This document shows positions 21,701-30,147 of a stretch of DNA of 64,000 bases, one piece after another. Made by a program: the position numbers and the translations under genes. This stretch comes from Chaetoceros tenuissimus (Eukaryota > Bacillariophyta > Thalassiosirophyceae > Chaetocerotales > Chaetocerotaceae). Location: contig BLLK01000040.1 of NCBI GenBank assembly GCA_021927905.1, positions 248,001-312,000 on the forward strand, in the 5' to 3' direction. Below the pieces are notes generated by a model, which was not told the DNA's origin, did not search any database, and saw only the letters and a list, made by a program, of their open reading frames with translations. Positions within the stretch are counted from its first letter, which is position 1. Every line of letters starts with the position of its first letter.

Positions 21701-24423
21701 TGAAGGAGGAGTAGTATCCATGACGGTGCATTGAGGTCATTGTTGGGTAAGTAAGCTGCAAAGATTGCGTTTGTGTCGATGAGATATGCAGCGAGAGCAT
21801 CGGTTGTTGGTGAAGTGGCTAGCATGTGAGCAGGATACTTGAAATTTGCAGAAAATGCTGAGAACGCAGAGGGAGATGTGAAAAGACGCTGAATGCATGA
21901 CGGGTTACTGAATATGTTGGACCACGATGATGGAAAGGAGTCAAAGGTGTCATTGATACATGTGATATGGATGTGAGGTGTTGCAATAGCGACTTCGTGT
22001 AGAGATGTTGATTTTTCTGATGTGGTTGGAGATTGAAGCAGAGTGAAGGCAGATGAATTGACTGGGTGTGAGGAGATAGTGAATGCTGGAGTAGGGTTAC
22101 TTTGTAAGGTAGCTTTTGCACAGAGGTCTTTGTATTTATCAAAAATACAGGAGTCCGGAAGTGCTGAAGTATGAATTACTGGAAGTGGTGCTTCTGGTGC
22201 AGCCACTGTTGTTTTTCGTAGAGAAGCAAAGACAGAAGGATCGTATGCAGCAGGACGAGCTTCACGGTCATGGAGTTTGAGGAATCCAGTGAAGGCGAGG
22301 TATAAAGCTATACGCTTGTCATGGAACCGATTGAGAGCATCAACGTCAACCATCATTTTGCAGGAACGATGGACAATAACAAAATTATAACCTAACATCT
22401 CTTGTGCCCATCGAGCTATCTGAGAGATGCTTCCGTTATACTCGAAGATCTCTTTCATGGCGAGGCAATCACACATCCAGTAGAATGGATGCACCAAACC
22501 CCAAAGAAACTTTTTATTCTGACACATAGCCCAACGACCAGTGCCAGCTTCTCCAACAAAGGAGTGCCAGTGCTGTTCAGAGTGGGAACAGGCTCTACTG
22601 CCAAAAGAAAGAGGAAGCAGACGAGGTCCCGAAGGTGCCAAATCAAAAAGGTTCTTGCCGGATTCACGAAGGGTGGTGACTGCAGCTAATGATTCCTCAT
22701 CTCGAGCTGGCTGCATAAGAATCCAGCTCATACCTGATGCACTCCAATCCGTTTTCAGAAACAACGGTAAATCAGGGTCGTATCTAGCCAGGATGGGAGA
22801 TGATAAAATGCATTCTTTGGATTCATTAAAGAGTTGGACGAGATCTGGGGTCCAAGCAGAAGGTGGAATTGGGGCACGAAAAAATTGCTTTGCCAATCGA
22901 CGAAGAGCTTTATTTTTTAATTCGATAAGAGGATTGAACTTTGCATAAAACTGACAGAAGCTGATGAAAGATAGAAGACCTTGCCCATTGGCAGGAAGCT
23001 TCCAATCTCGTAGAAGGTCGAATTTGCTGCGGGCTGGGCAATTGCCAATGCTGGTAATATCGTGACCAACGAATTCACAACGAGGGTGAAGGAAGTCACA
23101 TTTGTCCAGTCTGAAGCTGACTCTGTAACAAAGGAAAGTCTTGCAAATTGATTCAAAGTACAGAATGAGAAGTTCTTTCGTGCAACAGTAAGATAAAATG
23201 TCATCGATGATGGTTTTGGAGTCGATGACTACCTTATACGGTCCAATGTAGATCCTGTCCAAAGAAGAGACAAAAATAGGAGTGTTGTTGATGTACCCGA
23301 GTTCTTTAACAGCAGAAAGGAAGTCAGAGTCCCATTCTTCCTTGAGGATACGCATGACACAAGTGTAAAACGGAGGAGCATTCATTGGACCAAAAGGCAT
23401 GACAGTGTAGGTATATTTTTTTCCATTTGGTGCAGCAAATCCAAGCTTCTCTCTATCTCTTTCTCTGACTGCTATCTGATGATAGCCTTGACGAGCATCA
23501 ACAGTGATAAAATAAAGATGTCGACCTCCACTGGTGATGAAGGCAACGGCATCATCGCAACGGGTCATCGGATATGCAAACGGCTTAGTTACTCCGTTAA
23601 GAGCACGATAAGATACGCACATACGCCAGATGAAATCTTCAATGGAAGTACAAGATTCTTGATGAGGCTTGGGGGCAAGGACAATCTTGGAAATCCATGG
23701 TCCATGACATTCCTCTATCCAACCGTTATCCAACAAATCCTGGATTTGTTGCATGATGATCTTGGCTTCGTGATATCCGTAAGATTGGTTTACACATTGC
23801 ACAGGTTTGGCGTCACCGGTATCAATACCAAATTCAAAACCAAGGATGGGCCGACGAACGCCAACTTTGCAGAAACAATCCCAATACATGATGACAATAT
23901 TTGTAATGGTGGTTCTATCTGTAGAGGAAACAGAATCATGGAAAGAGAGGCATTTATCAAGTTCTTCTTGATGAATAGAGGAATCAAAGGTGATGATGTC
24001 ATCGCGAGCAGGTACTTCGGGAGTATATTTTTTAGGACGGAAAAGACATCTGCTGCCATGACACTCATAATCAAAGTAGCCGTCGTCAATGTCGTCAGTA
24101 AGTTGAGAAGGCTGCCATCTGCTAATGATGCGAGGACGCCAAATCTTTGGGGGTGTCTCAATAGCAAAACATGGCTCAGAAAGAGTGATTGTTGATGTAG
24201 ATGTAGATGTAGGTGTGGATGTAAATGTAAATGTAGGTGAAGGTGGAGATGCAGTTGTAGATGCAGCTGTAGATGCAGATGTATATGTATATGTAGATGG
24301 AGGTGAAGATGTAGATGGAGGTGAAGATGTAGATGCAAATGGAATTGCAAGTGTTGATGTAGGTGGAGATGCAGATGTTGTGAGTGTAGACATGAAGATG
24401 AAGGATGGAAACATGGAGCACAA
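18763..24423 (-). CDS. Gypsy pol: RT, RNase H, integrase
   Basis: 1886 residues. The first 90 are a Ser/Thr/Pro low-complexity run coded by hexamer-like repeats (24183-24400). The RT follows, with ITVDARQGYHQI (motif A), VMPFGPMNAP (motif B) and an IDD at the motif C position, then RNase H. A long unassigned stretch leads to an integrase with a CAHCQAYN zinc-binding end and MHCDLWSPGQ core. After it come a GDVVKVHVQ DNA-binding-like tail, a Pro-rich linker and about 200 further residues ending in a basic RKKKRK. The integrase-after-RNase-H order places it in Ty3/gypsy. The final 200 residues are unlike a usual chromodomain and I cannot name them. Confidence 0.92.
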   Translation of the reverse strand: MCSMFPSFIFMSTLTTSASPPTSTLAIPFASTSSPPSTSSPPSTYTYTSASTAASTTASPPSPTFTFTSTPTSTSTSTITLSEPCFAIETPPKIWRPRIISRWQPSQLTDDIDDGYFDYECHGSRCLFRPKKYTPEVPARDDIITFDSSIHQEELDKCLSFHDSVSSTDRTTITNIVIMYWDCFCKVGVRRPILGFEFGIDTGDAKPVQCVNQSYGYHEAKIIMQQIQDLLDNGWIEECHGPWISKIVLAPKPHQESCTSIEDFIWRMCVSYRALNGVTKPFAYPMTRCDDAVAFITSGGRHLYFITVDARQGYHQIAVRERDREKLGFAAPNGKKYTYTVMPFGPMNAPPFYTCVMRILKEEWDSDFLSAVKELGYINNTPIFVSSLDRIYIGPYKVVIDSKTIIDDILSYCCTKELLILYFESICKTFLCYRVSFRLDKCDFLHPRCEFVGHDITSIGNCPARSKFDLLRDWKLPANGQGLLSFISFCQFYAKFNPLIELKNKALRRLAKQFFRAPIPPSAWTPDLVQLFNESKECILSSPILARYDPDLPLFLKTDWSASGMSWILMQPARDEESLAAVTTLRESGKNLFDLAPSGPRLLPLSFGSRACSHSEQHWHSFVGEAGTGRWAMCQNKKFLWGLVHPFYWMCDCLAMKEIFEYNGSISQIARWAQEMLGYNFVIVHRSCKMMVDVDALNRFHDKRIALYLAFTGFLKLHDREARPAAYDPSVFASLRKTTVAAPEAPLPVIHTSALPDSCIFDKYKDLCAKATLQSNPTPAFTISSHPVNSSAFTLLQSPTTSEKSTSLHEVAIATPHIHITCINDTFDSFPSSWSNIFSNPSCIQRLFTSPSAFSAFSANFKYPAHMLATSPTTDALAAYLIDTNAIFAAYLPNNDLNAPSWILLLLQSAINAIRESSSLQFILLWCPSSFISDEICNGINEFANATFLPLEWTYSCRRMNATNTGSCISAARTIFTFASCDSPSTIHDALHLTTTDSTISPHINPENNHWSNCTHSFVQHNDPTFQPTIQDPSVFILTPSVSTSHLAILDPCGVGTEPKPTSNNHLQPSSRFSIPFRHSDMLYCIRTISNSELLSCYGFQSISTISDSTLDELLPFSMPSSLASALLQQIDSTQSFLDNLPFASSDICDSSPCYTNQSAPSPISSTLNWTEAYAKDLSTHTIILGLSNHDNNKWSTAELNNIDKFYHQKLRDGEIDLFQGKLIHNKCIFPKTKYIALIIVPMSLRQRIFDYYHSGPLGAHMGEYKTLSRIRLRFTWPQLRTDIKSMLQTCAHCQAYNSWRSRRLEVHFSWPVTSPFYIMHCDLWSPGQLSSSSSKNIHLLNCMCDLSTFVVSSIASDTTAATLAHIFIEQVLLTFGTCAVIVVDADSSFRGTFEAMCKILKVHFWPLARGNHKGLSVEHYHRFLNKVVTISAEEQGTLHIIHQVYKLAQYAWNSAPVHGTDISRSLIAIGRDLMFPLDMELRPLPSLNESNQSELYEYLRSMSNNSKFATEVAKIIIEERRKSMRDRVNSSKTPPTFKVGDVVKVHVQVQSSAENNKVGKLSYQIRGPYQIIKDHGNNSYDIQRYGQPNGAIKKHQACDLYLLPPNLYPSDPLDTLDQRFLNYDHPPIQNPLHRPLRIESRADQFLFPPTIIQQPLQDQPEHHIDNEAIAPHLPIPPSPPSTPPPSAPTPSSSTFNQPTPPSLHESILTSRDKLFFIKYTPTGAIRERWYLIQIDLESTEDAGLDPIQTQNYWCVFHAKHVNDEKKSDELARWWPLWYEYTTGNDGIITYGKRILFRPDQLPSEEKYVQWAESFHLPSIQLLGPFDFLPINSSNRTKNLVPVSIWRSFKDICIAEYFEPPTFGPRNGPEIPTTRSRKKKRKSSSS

Positions 24424-24438
24424 GTATGAAGCATGTAG

Positions 24439-25218
24439 TCACATGGAAGATGGCTGTGCCATGCGGGACAAAATGTCAGCTGCTTCCGCGGTTGCAGGTG
24501 TAATAGAAACTGGAGTGCGAGTGATTGGTAGATTACGATATGCAGCAGCAGTATCCATCGTTACAGCGGTAACTAAAGTCTGGGTGTGAGTATCGTCAAT
24601 TGACTGTGATGCTTGAGGGCGGACAAAGGATGATGAATCAAAAGTGACAGAAGGTGGAAGGCCACCATCAGCTCTACCTCCGTGGAGACGGAACTTAATT
24701 TTCGCGAATTTCAAGGTAAGCACATTATCCACAAAGTCAAGGACACCGCCGAGCATTTTTATATCTGGAACACCAATAATGGTGTTTACTGCAACAGATG
24801 ATCCAAGTGCAATTGAAAGAATGAATGGGTTCCCATTAAAAATGATACCAGTTTTGTACCTAACAATTGCGGTTAATGCTCCACGCTCATGGAGATCAAC
24901 AGGCTTATCCGAGGTTGTAGCAACACTAAGGCGAATGGGTTCAAACGAAGCTGGGTCATCAAATTGGATATATTCATGAACAACATCTGGGTGGGTTTGC
25001 ATGATGTACTGATGGACTCGGAGGCTTCCAACTGAGAGAGCTGCACAAGAGTCCGTATGAGCTTTAATACGTAAAACCTTTTCTCCATTCAAGAGTGGAA
25101 GGTTGATGAATGGGAGGTCATTGTTGGTAACGATTGGCGCTTTACGTTGATGAAGGGACATATTGAGAAGTTGAGCAGTAATAACGCATACGGCATCGCC
25201 TTCTTCAGCGAATTGCAA
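24439..25218 (-). CDS. Gypsy protease region
   Basis: About 260 residues upstream of pol. LRIKAHTDSCAALSVGS has the shape of a retroelement aspartic-protease active site (D-S-C/G-A), and NTIIGVPDIKMLGGVLDF matches the later ILG-D block of this fold. It is thought to cut the gag-pol product. Confidence 0.75.
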   Translation of the reverse strand: MQFAEEGDAVCVITAQLLNMSLHQRKAPIVTNNDLPFINLPLLNGEKVLRIKAHTDSCAALSVGSLRVHQYIMQTHPDVVHEYIQFDDPASFEPIRLSVATTSDKPVDLHERGALTAIVRYKTGIIFNGNPFILSIALGSSVAVNTIIGVPDIKMLGGVLDFVDNVLTLKFAKIKFRLHGGRADGGLPPSVTFDSSSFVRPQASQSIDDTHTQTLVTAVTMDTAAAYRNLPITRTPVSITPATAEAADILSRMAQPSSM

Positions 25219-25330
25219 ATCCTCCGAATCCTCAGAAGCTGGAGGAATAGTTTCATTGGCGGATTCATCTACAGTAACTTCTTTGGAGCGTTTGGAGTCA
25301 GAGAGAGGGTAAGCACTTGACGGCTGAGTG

Positions 25331-27526
25331 TCAGACTATGATGCAATACAAGAACAAATGAAAATGAAGTGTGAGTAATTGAGTAGGATAGAAGGCTATC
25401 TCTACAATACAATCGCGGAATAGTACTGGAGAACTCTGTGACTTATAAATTGTAGATTGTAGATTGACGATTGTAGATTGACGATTGTAGGGTGACGATT
25501 GTAGATTGATGATTGTAGATTGACGATTGTAGATTGACGATTGACGATTGACGATTGACGATTGACGATTGACGATTGTAGATTGACGATTGACGATTGT
25601 AGATTGACGATTGTAGATTGACGATTGACGATTGACGATTGACGATTGACGATTGACGATTGTAGATTGTAGATTGTAGATTGTAGATTGTAGATTGTAG
25701 ATTGTAGAGATAGCAATGTAAAGAAATGAAAAGAAAATGATACTTACAGAAGGAGTGGGTGGACGACGCCCGGAAATTAGTTTCTTGACCATATGGCAAT
25801 TGAATTCATTGAAGAAATCTTCTCTCAACACAGTGTGAAAAGCAGGGCATTTCTCCTTTGGCCAACAGCCTTTGCCAGTCGATGTCTCGCCACAACGAAA
25901 ACAACCGTTGAAACCATATGGAAATTTGCTCACATAACCAGTGATGGTGTTTTTGACATGCTTAACACCATTAATGGAGATCAATTCGTGTCCCTCAGGG
26001 ATACGACGAGTAGCAGTGGTTGGATTGCCTTTGTATCTTGCAAGAGTAGATTCAGCTGGAGACTGAGATTGAAACTTGAGCAACTGAGAAGAATATTGAC
26101 TCTGTTGGTTACGAAGGAGATCAATTTCTGCTTGCAGAGCGGCAACTGCAGCTCCAGACTGAGAGGATCCTACTACCTCTGCCATAAGTTCTTTTTGCTT
26201 TTCCAATTTGAGATAAGCAGATTGAGCAGCAGTACGAACCAAAAGGAGAGCTCTGAGGTGATCAGACTTGGTTTGCAAAGTGCTAGGATCAGCTAACTGA
26301 AAAGACCCATCTTCATTGAGGTCTCCTTGAATGATACTGGAAAGCGAGTAAAAGAACTGATGAGCCAAAGTGATACCCCAAGCTGAACATTCATTAGGAA
26401 GATTGGCAGCCTTGGAAGTAAACTCATCATACAATTCATCGGGAGTACCAGAGCCTTGTTTGAGCTCACGAATCTCAAGCACAATTTCATTGACGGAGCG
26501 ATGAATAGTTTTCAAATCGTCTTCTCCAAGATATTGAGTTTTGCACGAAGCGATGAAAGTTTGTAGATAGATTCTGTTGGCAAAAGTAGATAGAGATTCA
26601 GATGGATCTGGGCATGATGCAGAATCAGAAGCAAGCAGCTTAGGGCGAACTCCAAAGATATCGTGAAAGCGAGCTTGAGTGTCAAGGAAGTCCAACTTGT
26701 CAAAGTAACCATAAGAAGTAACATCTCCAGGGTTGACATTAGCCGCAGGTGTTTTGGCAAGGAAGACTTCAAACTTGGAATGAGCAGGTGGAGTAGGAGT
26801 AACAGGAGGTGGAGTAGTTGCACCAGGACGAGTAGGTGTCTGAAAGAGGTTGCGAGCTACACCAGTGAAAGGGGACTGAGCTGAAGCACGAGTGTGTCTA
26901 GCAGGTGTAGAAACAGTGCTTACATCAGAGATTGGAGTACCATCATCAGCCCAATTACGAGTACGAGCTTGGGTAGGGAGCTCCAAAGTAAAGAACATGA
27001 CATGATCTTGAAGAGTGGATTCAGAAGGAAGGAAGTCAGAGACAGGAATGGTGCATTCAAACTGTACTGCAGAAAGTCCTTCCTTGCGTTTGGCAGCATC
27101 ATTGAAATGTTCAAAGTCGGTAAACTGTTCTACGAGCACTTTCTTCCAAAGCTTATTGAAGGACAGGTTTTCAACTTTGAAAGGAGCATCAAGAACACGA
27201 GCACGGGCATCCTGAGCATCTGAATGACACAAAACAAGAGAGGTGATTGGAATCTCCTGTTGAAGTACAGACATAAGCTCAGCAGGAGTATGATTGTCCT
27301 CAAGGCGAAGAAGTTCATCAGAGAAACGGTAGAATGCATTCTGACGAGAGTGAATCGGCGCATTGAGACTTGGGAGAGAAGGAAGGAAGGCAGATCTTTT
27401 GTCTTTTCCAATGATCACATCTTTCATGCCAGAAGCTTGAAGGACTTTAGAAATGGAACTAGACGAAGGACCAGAAGAAGAGCGGCCTCTAGAGGCAGAA
27501 CGGGAAGCAGAGCGTTGAGCAGACAT
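25331..27526 (-). CDS. Gypsy gag with zinc-knuckle-like motif
   Basis: Starts MSAQRSASRSASRGRSSSG, a basic Ser/Arg N-terminus, followed by a helical capsid-like middle of about 450 residues with Pro/Thr-rich linkers and a metal-binding motif GCFRCGETSTGKGC near the end (about 25880-25920). The reading frame then runs into the 7-bp minisatellite, so the last 100 or so residues are a translated repeat and unlikely to be part of the working protein. Capsid role is known for the family; the exact end of gag is uncertain. Confidence 0.8.
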   Translation of the reverse strand: MSAQRSASRSASRGRSSSGPSSSSISKVLQASGMKDVIIGKDKRSAFLPSLPSLNAPIHSRQNAFYRFSDELLRLEDNHTPAELMSVLQQEIPITSLVLCHSDAQDARARVLDAPFKVENLSFNKLWKKVLVEQFTDFEHFNDAAKRKEGLSAVQFECTIPVSDFLPSESTLQDHVMFFTLELPTQARTRNWADDGTPISDVSTVSTPARHTRASAQSPFTGVARNLFQTPTRPGATTPPPVTPTPPAHSKFEVFLAKTPAANVNPGDVTSYGYFDKLDFLDTQARFHDIFGVRPKLLASDSASCPDPSESLSTFANRIYLQTFIASCKTQYLGEDDLKTIHRSVNEIVLEIRELKQGSGTPDELYDEFTSKAANLPNECSAWGITLAHQFFYSLSSIIQGDLNEDGSFQLADPSTLQTKSDHLRALLLVRTAAQSAYLKLEKQKELMAEVVGSSQSGAAVAALQAEIDLLRNQQSQYSSQLLKFQSQSPAESTLARYKGNPTTATRRIPEGHELISINGVKHVKNTITGYVSKFPYGFNGCFRCGETSTGKGCWPKEKCPAFHTVLREDFFNEFNCHMVKKLISGRRPPTPSVSIIFFSFLYIAISTIYNLQSTIYNLQSTIVNRQSSIVNRQSSIYNRQSTIVNRQSTIVNRQSSIVNRQSSIYNRQSTIINLQSSPYNRQSTIVNLQSTIYKSQSSPVLFRDCIVEIAFYPTQLLTLHFHLFLYCIIV
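25441..25707. repeat. Heptamer minisatellite (GATTGTA / GATTGAC) inside the gypsy
   Basis: About 37 tandem 7-bp units in two spellings, GATTGTA and GATTGAC, arranged irregularly. Because 7 is not a multiple of 3 and neither unit makes a stop on the minus strand, all three minus-strand frames are open across it. It lies between the gag and protease regions. Confidence 0.93.
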
Positions 27527-27568
27527 AGGTTATCGGTGGGTGGGGTTTCCTCTTAAGATTCGGTGCCA

Positions 27569-27740
27569 TGTAACACACAAAAAGAGGGATGATAGTATCT
27601 TATAATTAAAAGCTATTCTGAGAGATGTTGGATATGTTGTTGGATATCTCTTGGAAGAATTCTTCGGAATCTTGAGAATAATGAGGCTCGTCATATAGTT
27701 GACATCAATCATGGAGCTATATTAGTAAATGAGTGTTACA
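27569..27740 (-). repeat. 5' LTR of the gypsy
   Basis: 172 bp, identical to 18549-18720, with the primer-binding site TGGCACCGAATC directly beside it. Confidence 0.95.
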
Positions 27741-28737
27741 ATCATCTCATTATTAAATCACGTTGTAAGTCTCGTTATGACATTACAAGTGTTAGACATG
27801 AAACAGTTGTTGGATGGATAATGTTAAATGTAAACCAAAAATTGAAAGTCAAACCTTGAGTATCCTTCTCATCACTCAGGATGAGATAATATACCCTTCA
27901 CTTTATTTCTCGAGTCACATGTACCTTGTGGTATTGCCTATACTACCACACAACAAGAAACATGGTTCCTATCAGTAGCAGCTTCGATCCAATCTAACAA
28001 AGCACATACTTGACTCCCCATGAACCTAAACAGTTCATTCTTGAATCAGCTGGCTTGAACTAAATCAGCCTGAGTCTCTCTTCTCTTCCATGCTTCTTGT
28101 TACTACTGGGAATGACTGCTAAAATGAAACACAAGACAATCCACTCATTCAATTGAGTCCTCTTACACTTTCAAACAATATGGTATGAACATGCTGTCTC
28201 CTAAGCCATGCCCCTATCAGACATGCTAAGGAAAGCATACTCAACCCACGTTGTCAGTACAAAGAATAACAAAAGGTCAGCACCTAATGTTGGCAAAAGG
28301 TCAGCACCTAATGTTGGCTTGAGTTCAATGCAAATGTTCACACAATTCTATGAGTACTTTGAAATATTCTCTTCTCAATTCTTCACTTTGTTATGGAAAT
28401 CTGAATATCATCTCCGATTCATTCTATTATCTACAACAAGATGACTTTTATCTGGAACTTCCTATAATGGGCATACACTAATGATTCCATTGCAACTTTG
28501 GGTATACTTCTCCCTTCCAATGCAATCCATTATATTCTTCACACACATTTGCTGGTGAATACGCAGTCATTGCAAATCCATGCTACAACTTTCAGGCTAG
28601 GCACCAGAGTAATAAAGCAACAAAATGCAATTTGGACAATGAATACTTATCACACTTTTCGGATCATGCTTGTTGTGCCTTGTGGATCTATGACCTTTCT
28701 AGCATCCTTGGCATAATGTATCTACTCAAGATACCCA
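27741..28737 (+). other. LINE copy B leader, right part
   Basis: Continues the leader from 18548 after the gypsy. Contains a 24-bp tandem repeat (28271-28294 and 28295-28318). Compared with copy A it lacks about 67 bp near 28100 and has 14 extra bases near 27950. No gene that I can support. Confidence 0.65.
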
Positions 28738-30147
28738 ATGGAGCCACCTTCTTATGGTTGGCATCTTGTTGATTGGTTACACAAGCGAGTAATGCAAGTT
28801 GAAGGTGAAAGAGCCACAGGTACTTCAGTAGTCAAGAACCTCCAGAAATACTTTAAAAACAAGCAGATGTTGGGAAGTAGAGTTATCATCGTTGACTTGT
28901 CCCAACCATCCTGGACGAAGCACACTAAACAGAAGAGAGCGTTCAAGGAAGGATTAAACGCCCAAATTCTGTTGAATCAGAGACTTTGTAGCGTCGAACT
29001 AGATGAAGTAAAGCTGTTTGCTTCAGTGACGGTAAACGGTAGATCATACTACATTGCCCAACTACTTATGCAGTGTAAGGCTACCAGGGCTGTTATGGTT
29101 AGAGGACATGTTAGAAAAGTACCATTGTTTCACTCCATCACTATTCTTGGTAGTGAAAGCGCAGTTCTGCACTACTTACCTCACTCGGATCAAGAGGCAG
29201 TCTCTATCTCACGAGGTTTCCCAGTGTGGATGGAAACAGTGCTTGGGGATTCACCACATGGGTACTGTTCTAGTTCCTTTATCTCCTACTGCAACGGAGG
29301 GACTTGGGATACTGCTACTGGAGTGTATACACCACCTGCTAGTCATCATGATATCCTGGAATTTGTGGAAGTTGATGTGACCAACGTTCAGGCTGCCTTC
29401 CTCTCTTCACAAGAAAACAATGCCTTGGCTAGAGAGGAAGACGACTTGACTGCGGAGACAAAAGCAAATCCTGCTCCCGCAGTAGTGAACACGGATAATG
29501 TCAGTCTGCTTAGTAATGGTACCAATGGAACTGAGAACACCGCCACATTGACAGAGAAAAATAAGTCAATGATGGAGACTAATGCTACTCTGGTTGCAGA
29601 ACTTGAAAAACTCAAGAAGCTTGCGAAGGATCAGGGTATCCAGCTTCCCCCAACTGCAGTAGTGGATCTAACCAATGAAGAGGAACAGAAGGAAAAGGAG
29701 AAAGAGGAGGAGATGAAGGCTCCTGCGGCAGAGGGTGCCGAGGAGAAGGATAAGGAGACAGATGAGGAGATGAAGGCTCCTGAGGCAAAGGATGCTGAGG
29801 AGAAGGAGGAGAGTGAGAAAGAAAAGGTAGAAGCCACTGAGGAAGATCCTACCAAGATTCCTGTTCCTACTACTCCAGATAGAACTACAGGAGTTATTCA
29901 GGGTCTTACCACCGGTACTACAGAATACGTTCAGAACTTGAATGGTCAACAAGGTGATCAGCAACAGGTGATGGAGGATGAAAGTATGAAATCTGCCCAT
30001 AGTCCTCGTGAGGAACGTGATACCCCTGCTAAGTCCAGGAGAAAGGGGGCTACCCCTCCTCAACCTACTCCTTCCCCACCTGGGGTGAATCAGAGAGTTC
30101 TTCGTAGCCACAGTCGCGGCTCAGTAGCTGCGCAGAAGTCTAAATGA
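28738..30147 (+). CDS. LINE copy B, ORF1, intact
   Basis: 469 residues. Residues 1-225 form a compact, evenly mixed domain that I do not recognise. About 271-300 is a coiled coil (LTEKNKSMMETNATLVAELE), 310-370 is a Glu/Lys-rich acidic run with the doubled motif EEMKAPAA/EEMKAPEA, and the end is basic (RSHSRGSVAAQKSK). No CCHC knuckle. The stop overlaps the ORF2 start as ATGA, so ORF2 is probably made by reinitiation. Position and coiled coil suggest an RNA-binding, self-associating ORF1 protein; that is inference. The equivalent in copy A is broken by a deletion. Confidence 0.85.
   Translation: MEPPSYGWHLVDWLHKRVMQVEGERATGTSVVKNLQKYFKNKQMLGSRVIIVDLSQPSWTKHTKQKRAFKEGLNAQILLNQRLCSVELDEVKLFASVTVNGRSYYIAQLLMQCKATRAVMVRGHVRKVPLFHSITILGSESAVLHYLPHSDQEAVSISRGFPVWMETVLGDSPHGYCSSSFISYCNGGTWDTATGVYTPPASHHDILEFVEVDVTNVQAAFLSSQENNALAREEDDLTAETKANPAPAVVNTDNVSLLSNGTNGTENTATLTEKNKSMMETNATLVAELEKLKKLAKDQGIQLPPTAVVDLTNEEEQKEKEKEEEMKAPAAEGAEEKDKETDEEMKAPEAKDAEEKEESEKEKVEATEEDPTKIPVPTTPDRTTGVIQGLTTGTTEYVQNLNGQQGDQQQVMEDESMKSAHSPREERDTPAKSRRKGATPPQPTPSPPGVNQRVLRSHSRGSVAAQKSK

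Larger units (their letters stand above)
18549..27740 (-). mobile_element. Ty3/gypsy LTR retrotransposon, young, looks whole
   Basis: A 9.2-kb element on the minus strand. The LTRs (18549-18720 and 27569-27740) are 172 bp and identical; the target duplication is ATCA (18545-18548, 27741-27744). Next to the 5' LTR is a primer-binding site, TGGCACCGAATC, and next to the 3' LTR a purine tract, AAAGGGAGAACCGA. Parts in order: gag with a zinc-knuckle-like motif, a 7-bp minisatellite, protease, then a long pol with RT, RNase H, integrase and a C-terminal tail. It looks whole, with no break I am sure of; identical LTRs argue for a very recent insertion. It sits in the leader of LINE copy B, so it is younger than the A/B duplication. 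Confidence 0.95.

Noticed and set aside
24125-24589. Plus-strand ORF of DVDVDVG repeats
   Set aside because: Antisense shadow of the Ser/Thr/Pro hexamer-like repeat at the start of gypsy pol.
25441-25707. CRISPR-like look of short regular repeats
   Set aside because: Units are contiguous with no spacers, and the context is eukaryotic and inside an LTR element.
25402-25799. Extra minus-strand ORFs of IYNLQST / VNRQSS repeats
   Set aside because: Frame shadows of the heptamer minisatellite in the gypsy.
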